Made by a program: the position numbers and the translations under genes
The notes under the pieces: generated by a model
What the model saw: the letters and a program-made list of their open reading frames with translations, nothing else
Databases searched by the model: none
What the model was told of the DNA's origin: nothing
Assembly: GCA_014208095.1 (NCBI GenBank)
Contig: JACHMT010000001.1
Location: 1,798,001-1,862,000 of the forward strand
Direction of reading: 5' to 3'
DNA from: Actinospineispora eucalypti
Lineage (GTDB): Bacteria > Actinomycetota > Actinomycetes > Mycobacteriales > Pseudonocardiaceae
DNA: 64,000 nucleotides
Shown: positions 57,871 to 64,000 of the stretch, piece after piece
How positions within the stretch are numbered: the stretch's first letter is position 1
How the letters are laid out: the number at the start of each line of letters is the position of its first letter

Positions 57871-60737
57871 TCCGCGCGCGGCTGGGCAACGGGCTGCGGG
57901 TGCTGGTGGACGAGCGCCCGGAATGCGCCCGGGTGGCGGTCGGCGTGCACTACGGCGTCGGTTTCCGCACCGAGCCGCCCGGCTGGGAGGGGTTCGCGCA
58001 CCTTTTCGAGCACCTGATGTTCCGGGGCAGCCGGCACCTGCCGATCGGTGCGTTCTTCCCCGAGGTGTACGCGGTGGGTGGACAGGCCGGCGGGCACACC
58101 CACCAGGACTACACGGAGTTCTTCCAGATCGTGCCCGCCCCGGTGTTGCGCGAGGCGCTGTTCCGGGAGGCGGACCGGATGCGCGCGCCGGCGTTCACGC
58201 CGGACAGCATCGCCGAGCAGCTGGCCGGGGTCGCGGTGGAGATCCGGGCGATGACCGTGGACCGCCCGTACGGCGGGTTCCCGTGGCCGCTGCTGCCGGC
58301 GGTGCTGTTCCGCACGCACGCCAACGCGCACGACGGCTACGGGGACGTCGCCCGGCTGGCCCGGGTGACCCCGGAGGACTGCTACGCCTTCTTCCACCGC
58401 TGGTACACGCCGTCCAACGCGGTCCTCACCATCAGCGGCGGGGTGACCGCGGCGGGCGCCCTCGCGCTGGCCGACGAGCTGTTCGGCGACATCCCGGACC
58501 GGCCGGTCACCGTGCCGGACACCCGGGAGCCGCCGCCCGGCGAGCGGCGCTGGCTGTCCTGCGGGGAACCGGGGGTGCGGCGCACCGCCGTGGCGCTGGG
58601 CGCGGTGCTGCCCGACCCGCTGCGCGAGCTGCCCCGCTACCTCGCCTACCAGGTGCTGGCCAGCATGCTGCCCCGGCGGCTGGACCGGCCGGGGGTGGAC
58701 ACCGCGTGCGGGTTCTTCGACCCGCTGGACGCGCTCGCGCCGGACACACTGGTGATCACCGCACTGCTCGCCGGGCGGGACCGCCCGGCGAGCTTCCCGG
58801 CCGACGTGGACCAGGCGCTGCGCCGGCTGTCCACCGACGAGGAGCTGGCCGCCGACCTGGACCGGAGCGTTGCCGGCCTGGTCGCCGCCCACCACCGCAG
58901 GCACGCCGAGCCGGCTGCCCGGTGCCGGGCGCTGGGGCGCTGGGAGGTGCTGTTCGGCCGGCCCGAGCTGCTCGACCAGCTCCCCGCCCTCTGGCGGTCC
59001 ACCGAGCCGCAAGCGCTGCGCGCCGCCGCCGCCGACCTGGCCGAAACCCCCTGGGCGATCGTCGAAATGACCCCCGCCGACCGCCGCACCCGCCCCGCTC
59101 CCCCCACCCTGCCCACCGAACGCACCCCCCAACCTGATTCAGTGCCTTCAGCAGGCCGGTTCAGTCACTTCGGGCCGGCCGATCCCGCCGGGCAGCTCGG
59201 CTTCGCCGAGTGGCTCCCGCCCGGCGCACCGACCCGCGTCGCGTCCGGCCCGGTGGGGCCGCCGGATGCGAGGCGAAGCCGGCCGGTCCCGGACACCGGC
59301 CGGCACCCAACTTCCGCCCGGTGGCCGGCCCTGGCGCGGCGGCTGTCCCGGCAGCCGACCGAGCGCCGGCCGCTTTCCGAGCGGTCGAACGCCGGCGACC
59401 GACATCCCGGCCGACCGAATGCCGGCGACCGACATCCCGGCCGGCCGAACGCCGGCGACCCGGTTTCCGGCCGGTCGCCGGCCCGGGGGCCGAAACCCGG
59501 CCGACGGCCGCTCCGGGCCGAGTTGTTGGACCAGCCGAACGGGGACGGCCGACTGGTCGCGCTGCCGGACCCGAGGGCCACGCTGACCCAGCTGCGGGTG
59601 CGCTGGCCGCTCGGCGCGGCCGGCATCGCCGCCCCCGGCGGGGCGCACCTACTCGCCGCCCGGCTGCCTTCCGTGAGCGGTGCGAAGAGCAAGGTGGAGG
59701 CGTTCGGCGGCACGCTCGAACTGGCCACCGACGGGCAGTGGCTGGACCTGATCGGGGACGCCCCGGCCGGTCGGCTGCGGCACTGGCTGGCCGCGTTCGC
59801 CGACCTGCTTGCCGCCCCGGCGCCGCCGCCGGACCACTTCCCGCCGTCGGACCACCCCCCGCCGCCGGACCACCCGCCGCTGTCGGACCACCCGCCGCCG
59901 GACCGCCCGCCGCCGCGGGACCACCCGCCCGTGGCGGAGCTGTCCGCGTTCGCGCTGGCCGACGTGGCGTGGCGGCGCTGCCGGCTGTCCCCGGAGCCGG
60001 CCGGCGTGATCGAAGGGTTGGCCCAGCTGGTGGCGCCGGGGGCGGTGGCCGTGCTGGTCTCGGCGGCCGACCCGGCCGAGGTCGCGGCGGCGGTGGAGGA
60101 CGTGCTCGGCGCCCGAGGGTTCGACCTCGGCGCCGGGCGGGCGCCGATGCCCGGACCGGACGTGGCGCCCCCGGTGCTCGCGGTGCCCCGGGCAGCTCCG
60201 GCGGAGGACCACCTGACCCTCTACCGGGTGCACCCGGAGATCCGCTACGCCGACCCGGCCCGGTACCTGGCGACCGGGGTGCTCGGCGGCTCGTACCAGG
60301 CCCGCCTGTCGGCCGGCGGCGGGCGGGACTACCAGGCCTACTGCGGCCGCGACGGGTTTCTCGGCGCCGGCCGGTGCTACGTGCGGGCGGTGGTGCGGCC
60401 CGGGATGCTCGGCCCGGCGGCGAAGGACATCGCCGGCCGGATCGCCGGCCTGGTCACCGACCCGCCGGGGAGCGCGGAGATCGCCTCGGTGCGCCGCTAC
60501 TGCGCCGCCCAGGCGCTTTCGCTCACCGACGCCCCGGCCGCGCTCGCCGACGCGCTGGGCCAGGCGCTCGCCTGGGGTGCGGCGGTGGACTCGGTCACCG
60601 GGCTGTCCGAGCGGCTGGCCGAGGTGACCGACGCCGAGGTGGTCAGGGCGTGCGCCGAGCTGTTCGGCACCGAACCGCCGCGCGCGGTCACCGTGGGACC
60701 GGGCCAGGCCGACGAGGTGGCGCGCGCTCTCAGTTGA
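57867..60737 (+). CDS. M16-family metallopeptidase, fused two-domain form
   Basis: 956 residues from GTG 57867 (GTGA overlap). N-terminal M16 domain: inverted zinc motif HLFEH near residue 45 and the downstream Glu region VEIRAMTVDRPYGG. A second, catalytically empty M16-like half occupies about residues 560-956 (PRATLTQLRVRWPLG, YLATGVLGGSYQARLS). M16 peptidases usually occur as two subunits, and class V lanthipeptide clusters often encode one. Here both are one chain joined by a long repeat-derived linker. It is the best candidate for leader removal from the precursors, as no other protease is present. Pro/Asp/His repeats (PPSDHPPPPDHPP) interrupt the second half. Confidence 0.88.
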   Translation: MIRARLGNGLRVLVDERPECARVAVGVHYGVGFRTEPPGWEGFAHLFEHLMFRGSRHLPIGAFFPEVYAVGGQAGGHTHQDYTEFFQIVPAPVLREALFREADRMRAPAFTPDSIAEQLAGVAVEIRAMTVDRPYGGFPWPLLPAVLFRTHANAHDGYGDVARLARVTPEDCYAFFHRWYTPSNAVLTISGGVTAAGALALADELFGDIPDRPVTVPDTREPPPGERRWLSCGEPGVRRTAVALGAVLPDPLRELPRYLAYQVLASMLPRRLDRPGVDTACGFFDPLDALAPDTLVITALLAGRDRPASFPADVDQALRRLSTDEELAADLDRSVAGLVAAHHRRHAEPAARCRALGRWEVLFGRPELLDQLPALWRSTEPQALRAAAADLAETPWAIVEMTPADRRTRPAPPTLPTERTPQPDSVPSAGRFSHFGPADPAGQLGFAEWLPPGAPTRVASGPVGPPDARRSRPVPDTGRHPTSARWPALARRLSRQPTERRPLSERSNAGDRHPGRPNAGDRHPGRPNAGDPVSGRSPARGPKPGRRPLRAELLDQPNGDGRLVALPDPRATLTQLRVRWPLGAAGIAAPGGAHLLAARLPSVSGAKSKVEAFGGTLELATDGQWLDLIGDAPAGRLRHWLAAFADLLAAPAPPPDHFPPSDHPPPPDHPPLSDHPPPDRPPPRDHPPVAELSAFALADVAWRRCRLSPEPAGVIEGLAQLVAPGAVAVLVSAADPAEVAAAVEDVLGARGFDLGAGRAPMPGPDVAPPVLAVPRAAPAEDHLTLYRVHPEIRYADPARYLATGVLGGSYQARLSAGGGRDYQAYCGRDGFLGAGRCYVRAVVRPGMLGPAAKDIAGRIAGLVTDPPGSAEIASVRRYCAAQALSLTDAPAALADALGQALAWGAAVDSVTGLSERLAEVTDAEVVRACAELFGTEPPRAVTVGPGQADEVARALS
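59141..59172. repeat. Type B repeat in the M16 linker
   Basis: GATTCAGTGCCTTCAGCAGG and GGTTCAGTCACTTCGGG encode DSVPSAGRFSHFG just after the N-terminal M16 domain. Confidence 0.75.
59387..59460 (+). repeat. 30-bp tandem repeat in the M16 linker
   Basis: About two and a half copies of a GAACGCCGGCGACCGACATC-type 30-bp unit encode NAGDRHPGRP repeats. They are in frame and have no counterpart in ordinary M16 enzymes. Confidence 0.85.
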
Positions 60738-61386
60738 ACCGGTATCCGTGCCCGCGCAGCGTCTTGATCAGCCCGGGTGAGTCCAGCTTGGCCCGCAGCT
60801 GGGTGAGGTGCACGCTCAGCGACCGGGAGGTGCTCGCGCCGGTGTCGCCCCACACCCGGTCCAGGATCAGCTCGCGGCTCACCGCCTCACCGGGCCGCTC
60901 GCAGAGCACCGCGAGCACGTCGAACTCGGTGCGGGTGAGTGGGACGTCGGAGCTGCCGCGCCGCACGGTCCGGGCGGCCAGGTCGATGGTCAGCCCGTCG
61001 GCCTCGATCGGCGCCAGCGGCTGGGTCGGGGGCAGGCTGCGCCGGCGGGCCACCGCGTCGATCCGGGCGAGCAGTTCGGACAGCCGGAACGGCTTGATCA
61101 GGTAGTCGTCCGCGCCCAGCCGCAGCGCGCGTACCACGTCCCGCTCCTCGCGCCGCCCGGTGAGCACGATGATCGGCGCCGCGCTCACCGCGCGCAGCTT
61201 GGTCAGGACCTGGAACCCGTCCATGTCCGGCAGCCCCAGGTCGAGCAGCAGCATCTGGTACTCGCGGTGCTGGGTCAGCGCATCGGAACCCCGGCTGACG
61301 ACCTTCCAGGTGTGCCCCGCGGCGCCGAGGGCCGCGCCGAGGGCTTCCGCCATGTCGGCGCCGTCTTCGATGACCAAGAGCCGCAA
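60730..61386 (-). CDS. OmpR/PhoB-family response regulator, orphan
   Basis: About 218 residues from TTG 61386, which has GAAGGG six bases upstream; ATG 61419 is an alternative with a weaker site. Receiver: LRLLVIEDGADMAEAL, phosphorylation Asp in LLLDLGLPDMDGFQVL, IIVLTGR and the Lys in YLIKPF. DNA-binding domain: VPLTRTEFDVLAVLCERPGEAVSRELILDRVWG and IKTLRGHGYRF. No histidine kinase gene is adjacent. It converges on the M16 gene with an 8-base overlap and could regulate the RiPP cluster, but nothing in the sequence proves this. Confidence 0.9.
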   Translation of the reverse strand: MRLLVIEDGADMAEALGAALGAAGHTWKVVSRGSDALTQHREYQMLLLDLGLPDMDGFQVLTKLRAVSAAPIIVLTGRREERDVVRALRLGADDYLIKPFRLSELLARIDAVARRRSLPPTQPLAPIEADGLTIDLAARTVRRGSSDVPLTRTEFDVLAVLCERPGEAVSRELILDRVWGDTGASTSRSLSVHLTQLRAKLDSPGLIKTLRGHGYRFN

Positions 61387-61507
61387 CGAGGTCCCTTCGG
61401 TGGCGGGGGTGCATTCCACTCACGGGTGTGGGGGAATCCGCCCCCGCTAGCGACGCCGAGAGCCTATCCGCCATCCGGGACCGGAATCCACCGCCAGATT
61501 AGTTGAT

Positions 61508-61522
61508 TCAACACTGTGTTGA
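61508..61522. promoter_or_regulatory. 15-bp perfect palindrome upstream of the response regulator
   Basis: TCAACACTGTGTTGA is a perfect dyad about 120 bases before the response-regulator start. It is an operator candidate. The rest of the gap 61420-61922 shows no gene. Confidence 0.5.
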
Positions 61523-61891
61523 TCCCGCGTAGGGCGCGGATTGAACCCCCGGCCGGCCCGGTTCGGCCGGGAGCGCTCCGTCGTGCCGGTCACGGCCGGT
61601 GCACGCGGCGCTTCGGCACGTCGCGGCGCCTGTCGGGCCGGGTGACGAAGATCGAGGTCGATCGGCCGGAAAGGGGTTCCGGGGTAGTCGCGGTGACCAC
61701 TCGGGGGTACGTCCGGGCCGGCCGCGGGAATGTCTGGGATATGCGCGATGTGGAATGCGGCAATTGGTGACGGCGGCGCGCGAGATCATGCTATTAGGCG
61801 AACACGGATAAACCCGTTCGGCATTCGTGTGTGACCCGGCCGGCGGGAAAACCGGTATCGGCGGCGGTGGCCGACGAGGTACCGTGGCCTC

Positions 61892-61907
61892 ATCGAATCG
61901 ATTCGAT
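61892..61907. promoter_or_regulatory. 16-bp perfect palindrome upstream of the MFS gene
   Basis: ATCGAATCGATTCGAT is perfectly self-complementary and ends 15 bases before the MFS start codon. The position suits a repressor operator that blocks transcription. Confidence 0.55.
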
Positions 61908-61922
61908 CGATGTGGGGGATCG

Positions 61923-63137
61923 GTGACCGACTTGCTGACCGGCGCGCGGCGCGCCGAGCTGGCCCGGGCGCGCACGGCCGTCGGCGCGGCGTTCGGCGTC
62001 AACGGGCTGTGCTTTGCCTCCTGGCTTTCCCGGGCGCCCGCGGCCCGGGACACGCTGGGGCTCTCCTCGGCGCAGCTCGGCCTGTTGCTGCTCTGCCTCT
62101 CCGGCGGGGCGTGCCTGGCGCTGCCCACGTCCGGCCCGCTGGTGCACCGGCTCGGCGCGGCCCGGGTGGTGCTGCTGGGCTCGCTGGTGGTCGGCGTCGG
62201 GCTGGCCGGCCTGGCGTTGGCGCTGGCCACCGGCAACGTCTGGCCGGGTGCGGCCGGCCTGGCGCTCACCGGCATGGGCATGGGCAACTGGGACGTGGCG
62301 ATGAACGTCGAGGGCGCGGAGGTGGAGCACCGCAGGGGGCGCTCGCTGATGCCTCGGCTGCACGCCGCGTTCAGCCTGGGCACGGTGGCCGGTGGCGGCA
62401 TCGGCGCGGGCGCGGCGGCCGCCGGCCTGCCGCTGGCCGTGCAGGTGTCGGCGGCCGCGGTGCTGGCCCCGGTGAGCATGGCGTTCGCGGTCCGGTACTT
62501 CCTGCCGGTGGTCGAGCCGGAACCGGGCGCGGTGCGGGTCCGCTCCGACGGGCTGCGGGCCTGGCGCGAGCCGCGCACGCTGCTGATCGGCGTGCTCACC
62601 CTGTGCTTCGCGTTCACCGAGGGCACCGCCAACGACTGGCTGGCCGTCGCGCTGGTGGATGGTCACGGCACCGGCGAGGTGCTCGGCGCGCTCGGCTTCG
62701 GCGCGTTCGTCGCCGCGATGACCGCCGGACGGCTGTCCGGCGGCGCGGCGCTGGACCGGTTCGGGCGGGTGGCCGTGCTGCGGACCACCGCCGTGCTGGC
62801 GCTCGCCGGGTTGCTGCTGGTCACGCTGGCGTCGTCGGTGTGGTTGGTGCTGGTCGGCGCGTTGCTCTGGGGGCTCGGCGCCTCGCTCGGGTTCCCGGTC
62901 GGCATGAGTGCGGCCGCCGACGACCCGGCCCGCTCGGCGGTCCGGGTGAGCGTGGTCAGCTCGATCGCCTACACCGCTTTCCTGGCCGGTCCGCCGCTGA
63001 TCGGCTTCCTGGCCGAGCACACCGGCATCCTGCGCGCCCTGTTCGTGGTTCTCGGCGTCCTGGCGGTCGCCACCCTGGTAATCCCCGCCGCCCGCCCTCT
63101 CCCTCCGGCAGCCCCGACGCCGCATGAGAACCGGTGA
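61923..63137 (+). CDS. MFS transporter
   Basis: 404 residues from GTG 61923 (GGGGG upstream). About twelve membrane helices. The N-terminal half has GVNGLCFASWLSRAPAARDTLGLSSAQLGLLLLCLS, and a central GMGMGNWDVAMNVEG and RSLMPRLHAAFSLGTVAGG match the FucP/YbjJ-like subgroup of MFS proteins. The second half has LDRFGRVAVLR. Substrate unknown; sugars or small metabolites are typical. It has a palindromic operator at its start and no co-transcribed partner apart from the downstream toxin-antitoxin unit, which has its own repeats. Confidence 0.9.
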   Translation: MTDLLTGARRAELARARTAVGAAFGVNGLCFASWLSRAPAARDTLGLSSAQLGLLLLCLSGGACLALPTSGPLVHRLGAARVVLLGSLVVGVGLAGLALALATGNVWPGAAGLALTGMGMGNWDVAMNVEGAEVEHRRGRSLMPRLHAAFSLGTVAGGGIGAGAAAAGLPLAVQVSAAAVLAPVSMAFAVRYFLPVVEPEPGAVRVRSDGLRAWREPRTLLIGVLTLCFAFTEGTANDWLAVALVDGHGTGEVLGALGFGAFVAAMTAGRLSGGAALDRFGRVAVLRTTAVLALAGLLLVTLASSVWLVLVGALLWGLGASLGFPVGMSAAADDPARSAVRVSVVSSIAYTAFLAGPPLIGFLAEHTGILRALFVVLGVLAVATLVIPAARPLPPAAPTPHENR

Positions 63138-63138
63138 A

Positions 63139-63175
63139 GCCATATCGGAGTACGGGCACATGCCATATCGGAGTA
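63139..63175 (+). promoter_or_regulatory. Direct repeat GCCATATCGGAGTA, probable VapBC autoregulation site
   Basis: The 14-mer occurs at 63139-63152 and 63162-63175, 23 bases apart, just before the antitoxin gene. Paired sites at about two helical turns suit a ribbon-helix-helix repressor. Confidence 0.6.
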
Positions 63176-63185
63176 TGGTGGTGGA

Positions 63186-63452
63186 ATGGCCGCGAAAAAG
63201 GTGACGATCACTCTCCCGGAGCAGCTGGCTGAGCGTCTGGCGCAGCGGGCGCGGGAGGCCGGCATTCCGTTCTCCACCTGGATCGCCCAGGCCGCCGAGG
63301 AACGCGCGCGCATCGAAGACGGTCAGGCGGCAATGGCCGAGTGGACTCGCGACGAAGGACCGCTCACGGACGACGAGCTGGCCGAGGCGGCGGCGGAACT
63401 CGCCCGTGCCGACGTGCTCGCGCAGCGCGCCGCACGTCGCCTGGCGGGCTGA
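63186..63452 (+). CDS. vapB: Ribbon-helix-helix antitoxin, VapB-like
   Basis: 88 residues. KKVTITLPEQLAERLAQRAREAGIPFSTWIAQAAEE is a ribbon-helix-helix DNA-binding domain, followed by an acidic helical tail (DGQAAMAEWTRDEGPLTDDE) for toxin neutralization. It is 9 bases from the PIN toxin gene. Confidence 0.85.
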   Translation: MAAKKVTITLPEQLAERLAQRAREAGIPFSTWIAQAAEERARIEDGQAAMAEWTRDEGPLTDDELAEAAAELARADVLAQRAARRLAG

Positions 63453-63461
63453 CCTGGGCGG

Positions 63462-63836
63462 ATGCCTACCCCTCTGGTGTACGACGCGGGTGCGCTGGTT
63501 GCCGCGGATCGCGGCGAGCGGAGTTTTCGCGCGCTGCACACGCAGGCGCTGGCCCAGGAGCGCCGGATAGTCGTACCGACACCGGTGCTGACCCAGGTGT
63601 GGCGCAACGGCGCGCGCCAGGCCCGGGTCGGTCAGGTGCTGCGCGGATGCGTGCTCGACCCGGTCGACGAGCAGTTCGCCAAGACGGCCGGCGTGTTGCT
63701 CGGCGAGAGCGGAACCCGGGATGCCGTGGACGCGATCGTCGTGGCCCTGGCGCTGCGACTGGGTGGTGTCGTGGTGACCACCGACCCGGGAGATCTGCAC
63801 AAGCTGGCCGACCGGCTGGTGGTCATCTCCCTCTGA
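63462..63836 (+). CDS. vapC: PIN-domain ribonuclease toxin, VapC-like
   Basis: 124 residues. Acidic active-site residues are visible in LVYDAGALVAADR, RDAVDAIVVALAL and VVTTDPGDLHKLAD. The position usually filled by a conserved Glu reads LTQVWRNGARQ (Gln), a variation I believe is common in the actinobacterial branch. It cleaves RNA when released from VapB. Confidence 0.87.
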   Translation: MPTPLVYDAGALVAADRGERSFRALHTQALAQERRIVVPTPVLTQVWRNGARQARVGQVLRGCVLDPVDEQFAKTAGVLLGESGTRDAVDAIVVALALRLGGVVVTTDPGDLHKLADRLVVISL

Positions 63837-63839
63837 AAG

Positions 63840-64000
63840 TCAGCCGGCGGAGAAGTTGGCGAAGAGCAGGGCGGACAGGCCGAGGCCGATCGCCAGGTTC
63901 ACCACCACGGCCGTGCCGAACACGCCGATCGGCCGCCAGCCGGCCTCGCGCAGCGAGGACACCCGGAACTCCAGCCCGATGGACACGAACGCGAGGATCA
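63840..64000 (-). CDS. YeiH/UPF0324-like membrane transporter, C-terminus only
   Basis: The minus-strand frame encodes ILAFVSIGLEFRVSSLREAG then WRPIGVFGTAVVVNLAIGLG and LSALLFANFSAG before a TGA at 63842-63840. The pattern ('GLE...SLREAGWRP' followed by a last helix) matches the end of YeiH-type putative sulfate exporters. The 5' part lies beyond the window. It converges on the vapC gene with only three bases between them. Confidence 0.6.
   Translation of the reverse strand, partial: ILAFVSIGLEFRVSSLREAGWRPIGVFGTAVVVNLAIGLGLSALLFANFSAG

Noticed and set aside
47168-60737. Thioamitide (thioviridamide) cluster in the strict sense
   Set aside because: No YcaO or TfuA gene is found in the cluster, so backbone thioamides are not expected; marker genes fit class V lanthipeptides better.
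61516-61811. Two short plus-strand frames in the response regulator-MFS gap
   Set aside because: Weak starts and shadow-like composition; nothing supports coding.

Overview
The window is very GC-rich, densely packed actinobacterial DNA with many GTG starts and ATGA/GTGA gene overlaps. Gene content (catechol siderophore NRPS, ABC exporters, terpene synthase, RiPP cluster, IdeR/DmdR-type iron boxes) fits a filamentous actinomycete, perhaps Pseudonocardiales. The genus cannot be fixed from sequence alone. No rRNA, tRNA or true CRISPR array was seen.

Layout. (1) 1-20190 is a catecholate siderophore cluster. It has a partial siderophore-binding lipoprotein, a free-standing heterocyclization (Cy) domain, a three-gene ABC exporter, a type II thioesterase, a C-A-T-C-A-T NRPS, a KS-AT-ACP PKS module and an alpha/beta-hydrolase-fold protein without its nucleophile. 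A facing operon makes and loads 2,3-dihydroxybenzoate (dehydrogenase, AMP ligase, isochorismatase, separate aryl carrier protein). Three iron boxes flank the two transcription units. Adenylation codes read from the sequence suggest Thr, then N-hydroxyornithine. Isochorismate synthase and an ornithine hydroxylase are not in the window. (2) 20493-21694 holds a terpene synthase and a short remnant. (3) 21695-25494 is an envelope/stress-type locus: a dynamin-like protein lacking its GTPase, a secreted Pro/Ala-rich protein, a heme-type four-helix membrane protein and a membrane-anchored Hsp70-like ATPase. (4) 25522-30652 has an amidase, a strange Tyr/His/Gly-rich small protein, a Crp/Fnr regulator and a membrane adenylate cyclase. 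(5) 30845-42413 is a catabolic stretch: DeoR regulator, four-carbon acid sugar kinase, PdxA2, a KARI-like reductase, aldehyde dehydrogenase, FAD oxidoreductase, amino-acid dehydrogenase, LysR regulator and a fused 2-oxoacid dehydrogenase E1. (6) 42446-47013 carries a toxin-antitoxin pair with a frameshifted toxin, an ArsR/SRPBCC pair, enoyl-CoA hydratase, a LacI regulator and a small membrane-protein/regulator pair. (7) 47168-60737 is a class V-lanthipeptide/thioamitide-like RiPP cluster: APH-fold kinase, HopA1-like protein, three precursor peptides, methyltransferase, NatAB-type and exporter-type ABC systems, F420-type reductase, Cys decarboxylase, a second degenerate kinase and a fused M16 peptidase. 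(8) 60730-64000 has an orphan response regulator, an MFS transporter, a VapBC-like pair and the end of a YeiH-like transporter.

A second layer runs through the window. Several families of short palindromic or tandem repeats occur between genes and also in frame inside genes (NRPS, PKS, AMP ligase, sugar-acid kinase, RiPP kinase-like protein, M16 peptidase). The most distinctive are hairpins with an AACTG-type centre whose arms differ between copies but remain self-complementary.

The most novel-looking system is the RiPP cluster. One precursor ends in the Ser-x4-Cys signature expected for an aminovinyl-cysteine ring. Two duplicated precursors share the leader but lack that terminal Cys, so one enzyme set probably makes two product types. 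Two single-base frameshifts in G-rich runs (ABC permease near 53400, RelE-like toxin near 42915) should be checked as possible sequencing errors.
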